The notes under the pieces: model-generated
Seen by the model: only the letters and a program-made list of their open reading frames with translations
Databases searched by the model: none
What the model was told of the DNA's origin: nothing
Translations under genes and position numbers: made by a program
DNA from: Hofstenia miamia
Lineage: Eukaryota > Xenacoelomorpha > Acoela > Hofsteniidae
Direction of reading: 5' to 3'
Assembly: GCA_900660155.1 (NCBI GenBank)
Contig: CABFPE010000524.1
Location: 366,745 to 430,744, forward strand
DNA: 64,000 bases
Part shown: in pieces, positions 1 to 11,603 of the stretch
Position numbering within the stretch: the stretch's first letter is position 1
Layout of the letters: every line of letters begins with the position of its first letter

Positions 1-240
1 TTACCATTGCTCAAGTATCTATATTCCCAGAGGCGATTTGTAATTTTAACAATTTTAAAAGATATATAAATGTTTAAAATTTTATTCAATGTAAAAGCAG
101 TACAAATTATTGATGCAAAAGGCCAAAGATCTATAATATCCTTNTGTAATTACCATTGCTCAAGTATCTATATTCCCAGAGGCGATTTGTAATTTTAACA
201 ATTTTAAAAGATATAAAATTTTATTCAATGTATAAAGATA
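1..240. repeat. Direct repeat of about 90 bp (two copies)
   Basis: The stretch starting TTACCATTGCTCAAGTATCT at base 1 recurs at base 150. The copies are identical for about 66 bases, then differ by a 9-bp indel and continue to match through TTTTATTCAATGTA. This lies just beyond the 3' end of the Gypsy-type integrase on the minus strand, so it may be the element's 3' noncoding region or part of an LTR. No matching copy was seen on the far side of the element. Confidence 0.85.
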
Positions 241-242
241 GG

Positions 243-902
243 CTATAGATTGAATAATTGCAGAATTTTTGTGCGCCATCTATCGAAAGTAGTCAAAAAA
301 TATTTCGTCTGATGGTGTACCAAAGTGTTGTAAAAATATTCGACCATTTGTATGACATCTCTCCCTTTGTTTCCTCCTATTCTTGATGTGGTTACTCTTA
401 TGAGTTTTATTAGTGTGCGGTTTAGTCTTTCTACTGCTCCGTTCACTTGTGGGTGGTAAGCTGTCATTCTCTCACTATTGATTTCAAGTAATTTGGCAAG
501 TTCTTGGAACAATGTACTCTCAAATTGGGGTCCTTTGTCTGTTATTATTTTTTCCATTGGGCCTACTTTTAGTATCCATTCTTTTAGTATGATGTTTGCT
601 GTTTCTTTGGCTGTCGTATTTTTCATTGGAATCATTTTAGCGTATTTAGTGAAGTTATCTACCATTACTAATAGATAATGGTACCCCTCTTCATCTCTGG
701 ATAGCATTTCTATGTCGATGTGTACAATTTCGTTTGGTTTGGTGGACATTATTTTTTCTAGTGGTGCCCTCTGTTCTGGGAAGTGTTGTGGGTTGTTCAG
801 TAGACATGTGCTGCACTTGTTTATGACGTCTTCTGTGACCTTTCTTACTCCTGTTGTAATGTACTTTGAATTAAATGTCATTTCAGTTTGTATGATGCCC
901 AA
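243..902 (-). pseudogene. Integrase part of the Gypsy-type fossil
   Basis: The encoded 219-residue stretch carries the second half of a zinc-binding HHCC motif (CSTCLLN, around residue 31) and the DDE catalytic core. Visible core motifs are VHIDIEML, TDKGPQFES and the glutamate in NGAVERLNRT. This is a retroviral-type integrase. It is the most 3' part of the element on the minus strand, immediately before the noncoding direct repeat. It is part of a broken fossil and is not expected to act. Confidence 0.9.
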
Positions 903-1019
903 ATGTCCTCTTTAATGAGTTTTTCTTAATAAGTCTCTTTTAAAATATTCAGGTATCACTATTTGATTGGTTTTTCCTGCAGTGTATAGTAGTCCATTGT
1001 CGTTTGTTTTCCATGTATA

Positions 1020-1880
1020 TCAATTGAAATAGCTTTTTACGGTTTTTGATAGTTTCTCTTCTTGGTCTTTCAGTTTTTCTTTTATTTCTTTTAATATGAT
1101 GTCTTGGTTTTGTTTCTCTATTATTTCCTCCTCCGCTATTTCTTCTTTAATCATGATCGGTATGATTGCTTTTCCTTTTTTGTTGACATTTATATTGGGT
1201 AGGTCTTCATATTCATTGTGTGGTATGAATTGAAATTCTGTTTTGTTTCCCTCTTTCTTTTCAATGTCTCTTTTATACTCTGGTAATGAGGTCCAGAAGT
1301 TGGCATTAGAGTGGAGTTTTCCTTTCCTGTGTTCAATCATAAAATTGAATTCATTGAGATATTCTATCCAGCATGAGACTATCAACGACTTGTCTCCTGA
1401 AAATTTTTTTAGCCATGCAAGGCCGCTGTTGTCTGTTCTTACTCAGAATTTCTTTCCAATTAAGAAATGTTGGAATTTTTTTATACTTTCTATTAATGCA
1501 AGCATTTTGTAATTTTGTGGATCCGTAATTTTCTTTGCTTGTTTTCAGTTTTCTGCTGAAGAATTGTATGGGTGCTTCTTTTCCCTCCTATATTTGACTG
1601 ATTGTTGCCCCTATCGCCACTTTGCTTGTGTTGCAATCCAATATAAATTCTTTTCCATAGTCCGGAGTGTTCAGAGAAGGCAATTTGGATAGTTCGTGTT
1701 TTATTTTATCTAACTCTTCCTGTTGTTCCCAGGTTCACATGAATGGTACGGATTTTTTCATTAAGTTTGTCATTTTTTCCGTCTTTCCTGCGATGTTTGG
1801 TATGAATGTACTGTAATAATTAAAGAAGCCCATTATTCTTTGTAAATCTTTCTTTGTGTTTGGTTTTTCGAATTTCCTTA
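1020..1880 (-). pseudogene. RNase H and connection region of the Gypsy-type fossil
   Basis: This lies between the RT and integrase parts on the minus strand. The peptide IEYLNEFNFMIEHRKGKLHS and the following NANFWTSLPEY resemble the end of a Ty3/Gypsy RNase H domain (typically EFDFEIKYRPGKENVNADALSR). A linker of about 100 residues rich in Lys and Glu follows before the integrase. The part is identified by position and the short motif; it is broken. Confidence 0.75.
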
Positions 1881-1887
1881 TCATTTC

Positions 1888-2600
1888 TCATGCATTATCT
1901 TTCCTGCTGATTTGTCCTTCGCTTATTATTCGTCCTAGGAATATCACTTTCTTCTTTAATATATTGCATTTATTGCCATTTACTCTCAATCCAGCATCTT
2001 TCAATATCTTCAGTGTTCTGTCTAGTTTTCGTAGATGTTGTTCTACTGTGTCACTTGTTATGATTATGTCATCAATGTAGGCGTTTATTCCTTCCTCGAT
2101 TGTATTTTGCTGATTTTTCAGGACTTTAGTAATGTAGTGCTGAAATGTTGCTGGTGTGTTGCATAATCTGAATGCCATGTAGATCCACTCATATAGTCCG
2201 TATGGTGTTATAAATGCTGTCTTTTCTATGTCTTTTGGTTCCATTTGTACCTGCCAATAGGCTTTGCACAGATCTATTACTGTGAAATGTTTGTGCTTGC
2301 TTGCCTTGTACAGCATGTCTTCAATTCTTGGTAGTGGATAGGAGTCTTTTTTCGTTATCTTGTTTAGTTTTCTGAAGTTGATGCACAGTCTGTATTTTTT
2401 GCTTGTTTGACGAATACTGTTGGTGCTGCATATGGACTTTTGCTTGGTCTTATTATCTTGTTGTTGATTAGTTCATTTAGAATTCTATTGTATTCATCTT
2501 TTAATTGTTCAGGGACTCTCCTCACAGGTAGCTTTTTCAGTTTGTCCGTTGTTGTTACTATTTTGTGTGTTTTGCCAATTGCTTGTCCAACACTTATTTA
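1888..2600 (-). pseudogene. Reverse transcriptase part of the Gypsy-type fossil
   Basis: Strong RT motifs are readable on the minus strand: FTVIDLCKAYWQVQM (motif with the first catalytic Asp), KTAFITPYGLYEWIYMAF, FQHYITKVL, the YIDD catalytic box in INAYIDDIIITSD, and KCNILKKKVIFLGRIIS. The upstream part, near 2300-2600, encodes the fingers region, seen as SPYAAPTVFVKQ. The motif order and wording match Ty3/Gypsy rather than LINE or Copia reverse transcriptases. It belongs to the broken element. Confidence 0.93.
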
Positions 2601-3422
2601 GCCAAAGTTAAAGATTTGACTGTGTTTTCTTAATAATTTCCGTAGTTCCTCTCTCTCTCTCTGGTTTAGATGTTTGTATACTTCTTCTTTAATTTCCGGT
2701 ATTTTTTCTTCATCTTCAGTGTTCATCCATGCATCCTCTAGTTGACCTTGTGGATTACTAACCCTGATGGTTTCTTGTGCTTTCATACACACGCCCTCTA
2801 GTTGGCATTGTGGATTACTAACTCCATCATCTTCTCGTTTTATTCTTTTTTCATCTTCAGTGTTCATCCACGCGTCTTCTAGTTGACCTTGTGGATTACT
2901 AACCTTGATGGTTTCTTGTGTTTTCATCCATGTGCCCTCTAGTTTGCATTGTGGATTACTAACTCCATCTTTGATCGGTTTCCAGATCATTCTTATGCTA
3001 GATTTTATGTATTTCCCATAAATCTTTACTTTCTTTTGACTTATGTTAACGTTTCTGTTTGTTGAATTAAGTATTGGTATTTTTCCTTTGCCTTGTTTGA
3101 TGGCACAGATGCTTGCTGGCATCTCTTTGTTTCTCTTTGTTTCTGCATCAAGCATTAGGTAATGTTGATGGGCAGCTCCTGCTAGATAGAGAGGTAGCCT
3201 TGCTGCTGCTGCGTTTTGGTCCACTCGCCTTTCTTTCATCATTAGTTTGAATAGCTCTAGCCATTCTTCGAATGTTGGAGAATAACTGTCTATCTTTCCT
3301 GTAAATTTTTGAATTTGTGCTTTGCATGGTGTTGGTTCGTTTTCTTTTTCCATCAGTTTCATTTTATCATGTGATGGTTTTTTGGAGCTTTCTAAGCTCT
3401 CTGTCAATATTCGCTTTTTCAC
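2598..3422 (-). pseudogene. Gag-like segment and repeat-rich linker of the Gypsy-type fossil
   Basis: The N-terminal part reads like a gag domain: FEEWLELFKLMMKERRVDQN followed by a run of alanines and YLAGAAHQHYL, a matrix/capsid helix style seen in Gypsy gag. The C-terminal part (about 2705-2975) has two alternating peptide types, VSNPQGQLEDAWMNTEDE and VSNPQCQLEG with MK(T/A)QETI, each present twice. This is a tandem duplication just before the RT, where a protease would normally be expected. No aspartic protease motif was seen. The region is part of a broken fossil. Confidence 0.7.
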
Positions 3423-4098
3423 CTCTTGGGTTATTTCGTGAATTATTTTTCCCTTTTCATCTTCCTCTTCATTTGATAAATTTCGCAGTTTTTCATAATT
3501 GTTTCATACTCTCCTTCTGGGAGCTCTAAACTCAGCCTCTGGCTCCTCTGATATTAGTATATCTTCCATTCAGATTGGTTTCGACATTCGTTCCTCGTCT
3601 TCTGAAAGTTTTATCAATTGCAATTGATCTTTCAGTTGCTTGAGCTCTAGTTGTTGTGTTTTGTTTTCTTGTCACAGGTTTTTGTTTTCCACCTCCTGCT
3701 CAGTGCACATTGTTTCCCATTTTTCATTTTGGTCTATTACTCCCTGGTTAGCTTCAACCAATTTTTGTGTCAGTAATTCAATTTGTGATTGGAAAATGTT
3801 CCTTTGTTCCTCTAATAGTTGACTCATATCTTGTTTTAATTAGTTTATGACATCCTCTCTTTCCTTTTTGATTCTTTCAAATTTCTCTTCCAGTATTGAA
3901 ATTTGGGTTTTTAGTGCCACTTCATTTTTGGCGTTTCTTCTGAGTGTTTGAAGGATTTCAATGGAGTTCAGTTCATCTTGTAAGGGTATTGTTTGCATTT
4001 CAACATCTTGGGGGGATTAAGTCTCAAGTGATTGCGTTCTTGCCGACGTTGATGGGGTGGTTTGGTTTTGATTCCTTTTATTTTTCTTATTTGTCATG
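3423..4098 (-). pseudogene. N-terminal coiled-coil gag region of the Gypsy-type fossil
   Basis: On the minus strand, reading begins at about 4098 with MTNKKNKRNQNQTTPSTSAR. A Glu/Lys/Leu-rich stretch with heptad character follows (for example ISILEEKFERIKKERED), running toward the gag-like domain. A basic N-terminus followed by a coiled coil is plausible for the start of gag, but the assignment rests on position. Broken. Confidence 0.5.
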
Positions 4099-5900
4099 AG
4101 TAAGTTGATTGTGATGATCGGTTTTCTGTTGTGAGGTAATGGCAATGTTGCAATTGCCTAGATTGTTGCAAGTTTTCATTCCAATAATCAAAGTGAAAAA
4201 AAAATTTTCATAGGTTAAGGAGTGTAATTCCTCTATTGTTACACCACAGCCAATCCAATGTATAGCAGAAAACTACAGAGAGGGAGAGATATATAACCAT
4301 GTCATTTGTTTTTTTTTGTATTACACCAGAGTACATCTCCTGGCATGTAATTTTCACCAGATTCCACCATTTAACACCACATTATTTAAAGAACAGTAAA
4401 CAGTGAAGAGTTAGTGAGCACATAATGGTAACAGCTTTCTTGGAAATATATTAATTGTAATTCCAGATGTTAATAGGACTTTCAGCATCCTGTCACAGTC
4501 GCCATGTAGAATCATCACCCAGGCTTCAGATGTGTAATAACTCAGAACTATTTAGATATACTGAACTACAGTTTCGTACAAGTGGGGTAATGTCTAACTA
4601 GATTAACTATCTATCCAAAACTAAACTATATTTAGAATCTATATGATATCAGAATGACATGTAACAGCCACTTTTTAGGTAACCATATGAGAGAGACTCC
4701 AGTTAACGATGGGCTCACTGCCCGAAGCGGTATCTGATCACCAAGAAGCAATCTGCCATTCTGCAACAGTGTGGTGTTCCATCCATTGACAGACTCAGCT
4801 CATTCTCACTTGATTTAGTTTTATTATGTGTACCCTAACTATGTGATAATAAACAGTAATACAGGCACTACTCGACTTAATGACTCATTCTCAGATACAG
4901 TGTAATTGAATTGTTACTAGCATATTAATGCAACTGTTCACTGACACTAACTGCTGATATAAAATCTAGTTAGTAAACAATGCAGCAGTTTCCTACCCTA
5001 TATATAGTAATAGTAAATGTGACACTAGCTGCAGAGTATCAAAAAGGAGTTAAAAACTATTAAAATATACAGCAAATAGCAGCTTCCTAAACCTACAAGG
5101 ACAATAACATATACAACAACATTTAAATATAAAAGGCCATTTTTGGTCATTATGAGTCCAGGATAAACAATAAATTTGGATCTAAAATAAGATAAATAAA
5201 GATAGATAATTCCTAGGGTGGTGATCTCGCCTTATTTCACATTTGTTACTATATGCAAAAAACTGAAAAGCATCAATAGCCAGCTAGGCAGTGGTTAAAA
5301 ACCCCTATACTTATCCCTAATGTATATGTGATGTTTTGATCTAGGCAATAAACCATTCTACTCCTCACAACAGCCTAATGATCACCACAATGCATGAATC
5401 ACCTAGCTGCGCATTCTAGTTAATAATCAAACCAAGTAAAAATGAGTAGCTAATAAGGAGTTTATTCTCCATCAACAATTCTCTTTTAGTTTCACATATT
5501 TATAGAAATTTTCATAAACATATTTACTGCTAAACAAGTACCTGTCACTGTCACCTTTTTAGTTGCCAGCTAGCAGAAATTTCTGCTTTAATATGGTGCT
5601 TGCAAAATCAATGTGGAGCGTAAACGTCCACATGTAATTTGTCAAAAGTTGGAGTGACAAGTAATTGTTTTCACAAATTAATATCAAATTCAAATTGCAT
5701 GGCTTGGTTTAATGCTAATTTATCAAAAACACAAAATTAATAAAATCATATAAATTTATAGTTCAATCTTGTTCCCCAATATCAGTTCTTTGTTGTTTTC
5801 TGATGGATTATGCTACAATACTGTTTCTAGAGAACATGATATATGTTGCAACAAAAACTAAGGGAGGCCTCATTTCTAAAATATACTTTGATAAATAATT
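4099..5900. other. Noncoding stretch between the Gypsy and Polinton fossils
   Basis: No convincing coding region. The 5' untranslated part and any 5' LTR of the minus-strand Gypsy-type element should lie in the first kilobase here, but no TG...CA-bounded repeat matching bases 1-240 was recognised. The rest is AT-rich with no visible gene. Confidence 0.6.
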
Positions 5901-6099
5901 GTTGAATAATTTAAGAAATGTTAAACCTAGAAATATTCATGAAAGATTTGCTTCTTTCTAATGTTATAGGGACAAAGCATTTTTTAGGCTTCAGATTAAA
6001 TAAAAAACTCAGGCTTAAGGGTATATATGAGGGAAGAAAGTTCCCTCTTCCTCCTTAACTTTAGCTAATGAACTTAATAAAAATATTAATAGAAATTTC

Positions 6100-6960
6100 A
6101 GAAGAAGACATGTAAATCCTATAGATGAAAATGGATGTTTTGATTATAAATATGTGTGTATGATTGTAGATTCCTTTCAAAATGTGGATAGATTATCCCT
6201 CTAAAGATTAAAATGTTAGAGATGCATTACAAACCATTTTTAAGAGAAAAGATTCTTTCCCACAGTTAACAGAGTTAACTTTAAAGTACACAAAATTCCA
6301 AAAATTTCTATAGTTTGATAAATGAAAGGAGTTTTAAAATAAACAGATTCAACAACTTCTTGATAAATATAGCATAAAAAACAGAAAATCTTGAAAAAAT
6401 TATATTGTTAAAAGATTTAATGGGATACTTAAAAACAAAGTGTGGAAGAAATTTAGAAAGCAGAATCATACACAATATTCAAATATGCTACAATGTTAAA
6501 GGAATAGAACAATACAAAACATATCTTTATAAAAATGACTCCAATTGAAGCTTCCAAAAAAATGAAGATAAAGTTTACAACAATTTGTACAATGTACAAG
6601 GTAAAGAAGTTCCCATTGTGATTAAACTTGGGTACCCTTACAGCTAAATTTAAAGTAGGTGATAAAGTTTGAATTGTAAGTTGAAAAATAAAAGTTTGAT
6701 AAAGGTTATACTCCTAATTGGACTGGGGAAATATTTGTTATCAATAAATTATCAGAACCTATAACACATGCATTGAAAGAATTGGCTGATGAAAAAATAG
6801 AAGGATCACTTTATGAAGAAGAATTATAAAAAACTGATCAAGATATATTAAAAATTGAGAGAGTTTTAAGAAGAAAGAATGGAAGGCGATTTGTTGAGTG
6901 GTCAGGCTATCCAAAGTAATTAACAGTTGGATTAAACTACTATAGGTAAGAGTGAAATTT
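6100..6960 (+). pseudogene. Polinton integrase with chromodomain, fossil
   Basis: Readable segments include a core-like stretch near 6150 (YKYVCMIVDSFQN), a later SH3-like stretch around 6650-6830 (GYTPNWTGEIFVINKLSEP and EGSLYEEEL) and a C-terminal chromodomain (IERVLRRKNGRRFVEWSGYP) near 6860-6920. The GYTPNWT...GSLYEEEL wording followed directly by the chromodomain is characteristic of Polinton integrases. Broken fossil. Confidence 0.8.
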
Positions 6961-8299
6961 ATTTCACAACAGAGTTTAACTTTGTTAAATACAGTTTAGT
7001 TCCTAAGCATTTCATAGTTCCCCTAAAAATATAAAAATATATAGAGACAATATTTTTTTCTAAATTATTGAGAGATAACAACATAAAATATCATTTGTGA
7101 GACTTGTAATTTGAAAATTGTTAAGAAAACATATAATACACATATTAAAACATAAAAAAAATTTAAAAAATGTAGAAAGGAATAATGGTTTCAAATTTAA
7201 TAGATATATTCCAACAGTTAATGTAGAATTGTTGGGCACATCTAGCAGCTTGAGTGGTAAGAAGGTTGCAAGAAGTTAAAATTGCCAAGAGCAGCCTGTG
7301 CTTTAACAAAACAAATGAAGATTCGTAGTTCGCCAATTCCACTTTCAAAAAAAGAACTGAAGAAGGCATTCCAGCTAGTGACCAATTTACATGGCATCAT
7401 GCCAAAGCCAAATCATTAGAAACCATCCTTACCAGCCAAGGTGCTAATTGTGTGTCTCAAGTTTAATTTCTAGCTCAATAAAACAAATTTAGCTCAGAGT
7501 TCTTGTTATCTCAGCTCATGTAATAAGATATTAATAATGTGTAGTTACCACATATTCACATACGCCAAAAGCATATTATATTTGCATAGTGTGTTGTTAA
7601 GTGCATGTACAATTGATCAAATACAAAGTTCTTTTATTTCCTATACCTATGCATAGCCTTAAAGCGACCACAATATGGGCTCACATCTGACAAGGAGCAA
7701 GTTATCACCCCAGGCACAGCAGAGTTCCTCGCACATTATCTCCAGATCTTACAAGCAGACTCTTATCATATTAACACTGATGCTAAAGAGGGTTAGTAAT
7801 ATAGAATGAGTAAAAGAGCAAATGTTATCCAGTGAGAATGAAATTTATTTGACAATTGCAACAATGAGTTCCCTATTTTATACAGAGAAAAAGGTAAATA
7901 TTTACTGTTTACAAAATTCACTTATTCAAATTAAACAAGTAATTTACACATACTCTTTAATCAAGGGGACAATTATAACAAATTTGAAACCTAAGTTTGA
8001 AATACAAAAAATCAATAAAAATCACTAAATTAATAATTGGAATAGCACCAAATTGATCAAAAAGAGAGTGCCACTAAAAATGAAAATAAAATAAGGGCCC
8101 TGAGTGACTCTACATTAAAGTAGATAAAAATCATGTTAGTGCACTTGGTAATTTTAAGGGGGAAGAAGATATTAATATATTGTTTACAGAAACATTAATA
8201 AAGTATTTTATTTAAGATTCACAAAGGTATTGAAGATACACTTAAGAATGTAATAGTTCCTTATCAATTTAAAAAGAAATAAAAGCTAAGAATAATGTA
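6961..8299. other. AT-rich stretch inside the Polinton region, no part recognised
   Basis: This lies between the integrase and polymerase remnants. Short ORFs on both strands show no family motifs. Either the original Polinton gene here is too decayed to read, or other DNA has been inserted. Confidence 0.5.
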
Positions 8300-10057
8300 A
8301 AACAATATTAATATTTCTTTAAAATTAAAGCAAATTATTGATGATTTTGAAAAATTAGGAGGTTCAAACTGTGCATTCATTTGAGTGCATGAGATGAATA
8401 TTAAAATCTATTGAATTTCTAAGGGTGTAACATGTGTTAAATTACAAATTGAATCTTCTTTAATTTTAAATATTATTAATAATGACAACAAGAATTCTTT
8501 GTGGTCAATAAGTGTGGCTCAATATCCTAGTTCTAAAAATCAAAATAGAAAATGTGTTTATGAAAAATACTTAGATAAATGCAATTTGAAATGAATAACA
8601 TTTCCAATAACAATAAATGGAATTGAAAAATTTATTAAACAATATGGAATAAAAATTAGTAATTAAAAATTAAATGTTTGGGGAGAAATGGAAACTTTGT
8701 TGAAGTATAATGTATAACCTATTTATTATTCTGATGAAAATGCAATTGATTTGGGTGTGTATGAAAATCACTTTGCTTTAATAGGAACTTGAAATGTGTA
8801 TTATACAAAGAATTAAGTAAGAGTGAATGGTATTTTTAAAAAAACTTTTGAAAATCACATTAGATTGTGTAGGAATGTGGATACAAGACAATTGTATTTT
8901 CCAAAGGAAGACAAAATTTAATTTAGAAACTATCATTATAAAATAGATGTTCCATTTAGAATTTATGCAGATTTTGAATGTTATAACAAAAAGCACAGGG
9001 TTAAATTAAATTTACCTCACAGGTTAGGAACTAACCTTAAATGCAATTTACCCAAGGTTTGTAAAGACAGCCTTGACTTTAATTCATCAATGGGTAGGAA
9101 AACTAAAATTTTATGTAATAAGTTACATATTGCTTTTGGATTGTACTTAAAATCTGATATTCCTGAACTATGTAAATCAAAATACTTCTATTATTTTGGA
9201 AAAGATTGTGCTGAAGTATTTGTTTAAAAAATTAATGTATTAGAAAACAAGTTCTTCTTTATGTTTAAGCATGCCATTTATATGAAAATTTCTGAAGAAA
9301 AAAGTTAAGAATTTAAAACTCATAGAAATGATATCTATGTAGATAAACAAGTGAAAAATTAGTAAGAGATCATTGTCATTTAACAAATAAATGTAGGGGT
9401 TCCAATGTAATAATTGTAATTTGATGGCTCAAAAATGAAAAATGGTTTTTTGTACCTTTGTATAACAATTATTCATGATATGATTCACATTTTTTGCAAT
9501 GAATTATTTAAATGTAAAAAAAGTTGATTATAATACCCTTATGTAAAAATGAAGAAGAATATATTTCTGTACAATATGGTTGTATAAGGTTTTTGGATTC
9601 ATTCATTAAATAATTTAGAAAATAATCTTGAGCAAAAACCCAAAATCTTATGAAAAACTTCCCAATAAAAAATCCAACTACTTTTCAATACTAACTCAAA
9701 AGACTCCAAATGAAAATGAAATATAAAGAGCTAATAAAGTAATTAAAAAGTATTATATTAAATCTGGAAATGAATTGACAATGTTATATTTTAAAGTTGA
9801 TGGCTTATTATTAGCAGATATTTTTGAAAATATTATTAAACTTTTTAAGGACAAATATTGTTTAAATCCTGGTTATGCATACTCATTACTGGGATTTACT
9901 TGGCAATGTGGAATGAAATTCTCAAATGTTCAATTAGGTTATTTGAAGGATCCTGATCTTGTACATTCAATTGAACAAAATATTCAAGTTGGAATGACTT
10001 CTGTAATGGGAGATAGATATATTAAATCAACCAATGAAAATTTAACAATTATGCCCT
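8300..10057 (+). pseudogene. Polinton protein-primed DNA polymerase B, fossil
   Basis: Readable plus-strand segments match the order of Polinton PolB. They are an N-terminal FLWSISVAQYPSSKNQNRKC near 8500, then DLGVYENHFALIG near 8750, and the exonuclease-domain entry VPFRIYADFECYNKK near 8950. Last is a long open stretch at 9775-10057 containing KVDGLLLADIFENIIKLFKD, the Asp-containing motif upstream of the palm, and GYAYSLLGFTWQCGMKFS. The C-terminal palm (YxDTDS-like box) was not seen before the recognisable part ends. Broken, with many breaks, and old in appearance. Confidence 0.85.
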
Positions 10058-10060
10058 AGC

Positions 10061-11603
10061 ACAGCTTAAGAACTATTTGTTGAAAGACACATTCCTGAAA
10101 TTGTATGTCTAGTATTTCATAAAAAAATTTTCACATAATTTTTTATTTTTTAAGACTAACAAATGAGAATCCTTCTTTTTCAATCAAATATTTGAACAAT
10201 ATTTTTCAGAAATATTAAAATGCCATTTTTGTTCTCAGGAAACACTACAAATAATGAAATATTGAATATATGTGGATATGCACAAGTTTTTTGTATTTAC
10301 AATGTTTTCAAAGAATACTGTCATACATTATACATTACAAATATATCAAGATATGCAAAATTTAGTACAAGCACACTGCCACACACACTCAGTCTTTTAA
10401 ATTGACCAAGTTCAGCACAGGACTAAATAGTGATCAATTTATAGGTAGGCTTTACTGTATACACTAGCCATCAATTCCTCTTGTCCTTGAACCAACCATA
10501 TTTGTGACACAATTAAGAAATTTTAAACTGTTCTTAGGTTATTGGAAAGAGAATAAATCATTATAACTTTTGTTTTTTTCTTATCTGCAATCATATAATT
10601 TAATGAGGATAGCCAATTTCAATATTGAATCTGGTTACATTGTTTGTTGCAAAATTTTAAGTGCTAATAATTTTGAATGTCTATAAGTATTTAACTGAAA
10701 ATTTAAGTGGCAGTATATTTTTAAACTCTTGAGTAGCTTTCCTTTGATTTTTGATGCTATATTTAATGCATGAGAATCTGAGTACTTAAAAACTTTTTAA
10801 GACTCAAAATCATTAAGCCAAAAAACCCCTTATCTATAATTTCATTCATTGTACATAACACCTAGAAGCAAGAATATAATCAAGTTGTGGAATTTGAACA
10901 ATGCCTATAAATCAGCCAAAATTTATCATCAAATGTTTGCCAAAAACATTTCGTCAGCAAATAGTCAGTGGTGTTACAAGAACTTCAGGTTGTCCAATTG
11001 GGACCTCCTCTAGCCCGTCTCTTACTACTGACATTGGAGCAGTTTTTTAGTGCCACCTACTGCAGTGGGTCACTCAAATTCTCCTGGCATCCAGTGTGTG
11101 GATAGGGCAAGGTCAAAATATGTTTTCCCAGAAGCTTATCTGAATATTTGTTTTCTGTGTATGTTGCTTTTAAAGTTTTCTTTTAGATGTATTTGCAATT
11201 GATTACAAATATATGATATCTTGAAAATTTTTGTCTAATATCTTTTTCAAAGTTCAATTGGTTTTTAAGGTTTTTGTAAGAAATCACACTCAATTAATTA
11301 ATTGACCTGTATGCAAAGTCAGAATTTGTACGCCGCAATGGGACAGCACTGGGTATGGTTTAGCAATGAAGAGAAAAGAAGAGATACATACCCTTCTATC
11401 TCATTGTTATTTTCCTATTTTGGACATTATTATTTTTAGCAATTTTTTCAAGAATCAATAAATTTTTACAAAATTCTTGGACTGTTAAGTTTAATTTAAT
11501 ATTTTCATTTAATTTTTCAAACAAATGCTATGATATTGTCAGGAATATAGATTTCTTTCATTACAGTATTCCATGTATTGAAGAAAATTAAGTAATAAAT
11601 GAG
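10061..11603. other. AT-rich stretch with no recognised feature
   Basis: No gene, RNA or clear repeat structure was recognised. It may include decayed Polinton sequence continuing from the polymerase remnant. Confidence 0.5.

Larger units (their letters stand above)
243..4098 (-). mobile_element. Ty3/Gypsy-type LTR retroelement, internal region, broken fossil
   Basis: Reading on the minus strand from about 4098 down to 243, the order is a gag-like coiled-coil N-terminus, a gag-like segment, a repeat-rich linker, reverse transcriptase, RNase H and integrase. RT before RNase H before integrase is the Ty3/Gypsy (Metaviridae) order. The element is broken at several places and is a fossil. Motifs are still easily readable, which suggests moderate rather than ancient age. 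No clear pair of LTRs was found, so the true ends are unknown and the 3' end may lie before base 1. Confidence 0.9.
5900..10060 (+). mobile_element. Polinton/Maverick element, broken fossil
   Basis: Two hallmark Polinton parts lie on the plus strand: a retroviral-type integrase ending in a chromodomain (about 6100-6960) and a protein-primed family B DNA polymerase (about 8300-10057). This pairing is diagnostic of Polintons. Terminal inverted repeats, capsid, protease and packaging ATPase were not recognised, so this is a partial copy. It carries many breaks and looks old. The limits are set by the readable parts and are approximate. Confidence 0.87.

Noticed and set aside
4315-4400. Possible primer-binding site of the Gypsy-type element
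   Set aside because: CACCAGATTCCACCA could suggest a tRNA 3' end, but no LTR boundary was found beside it.
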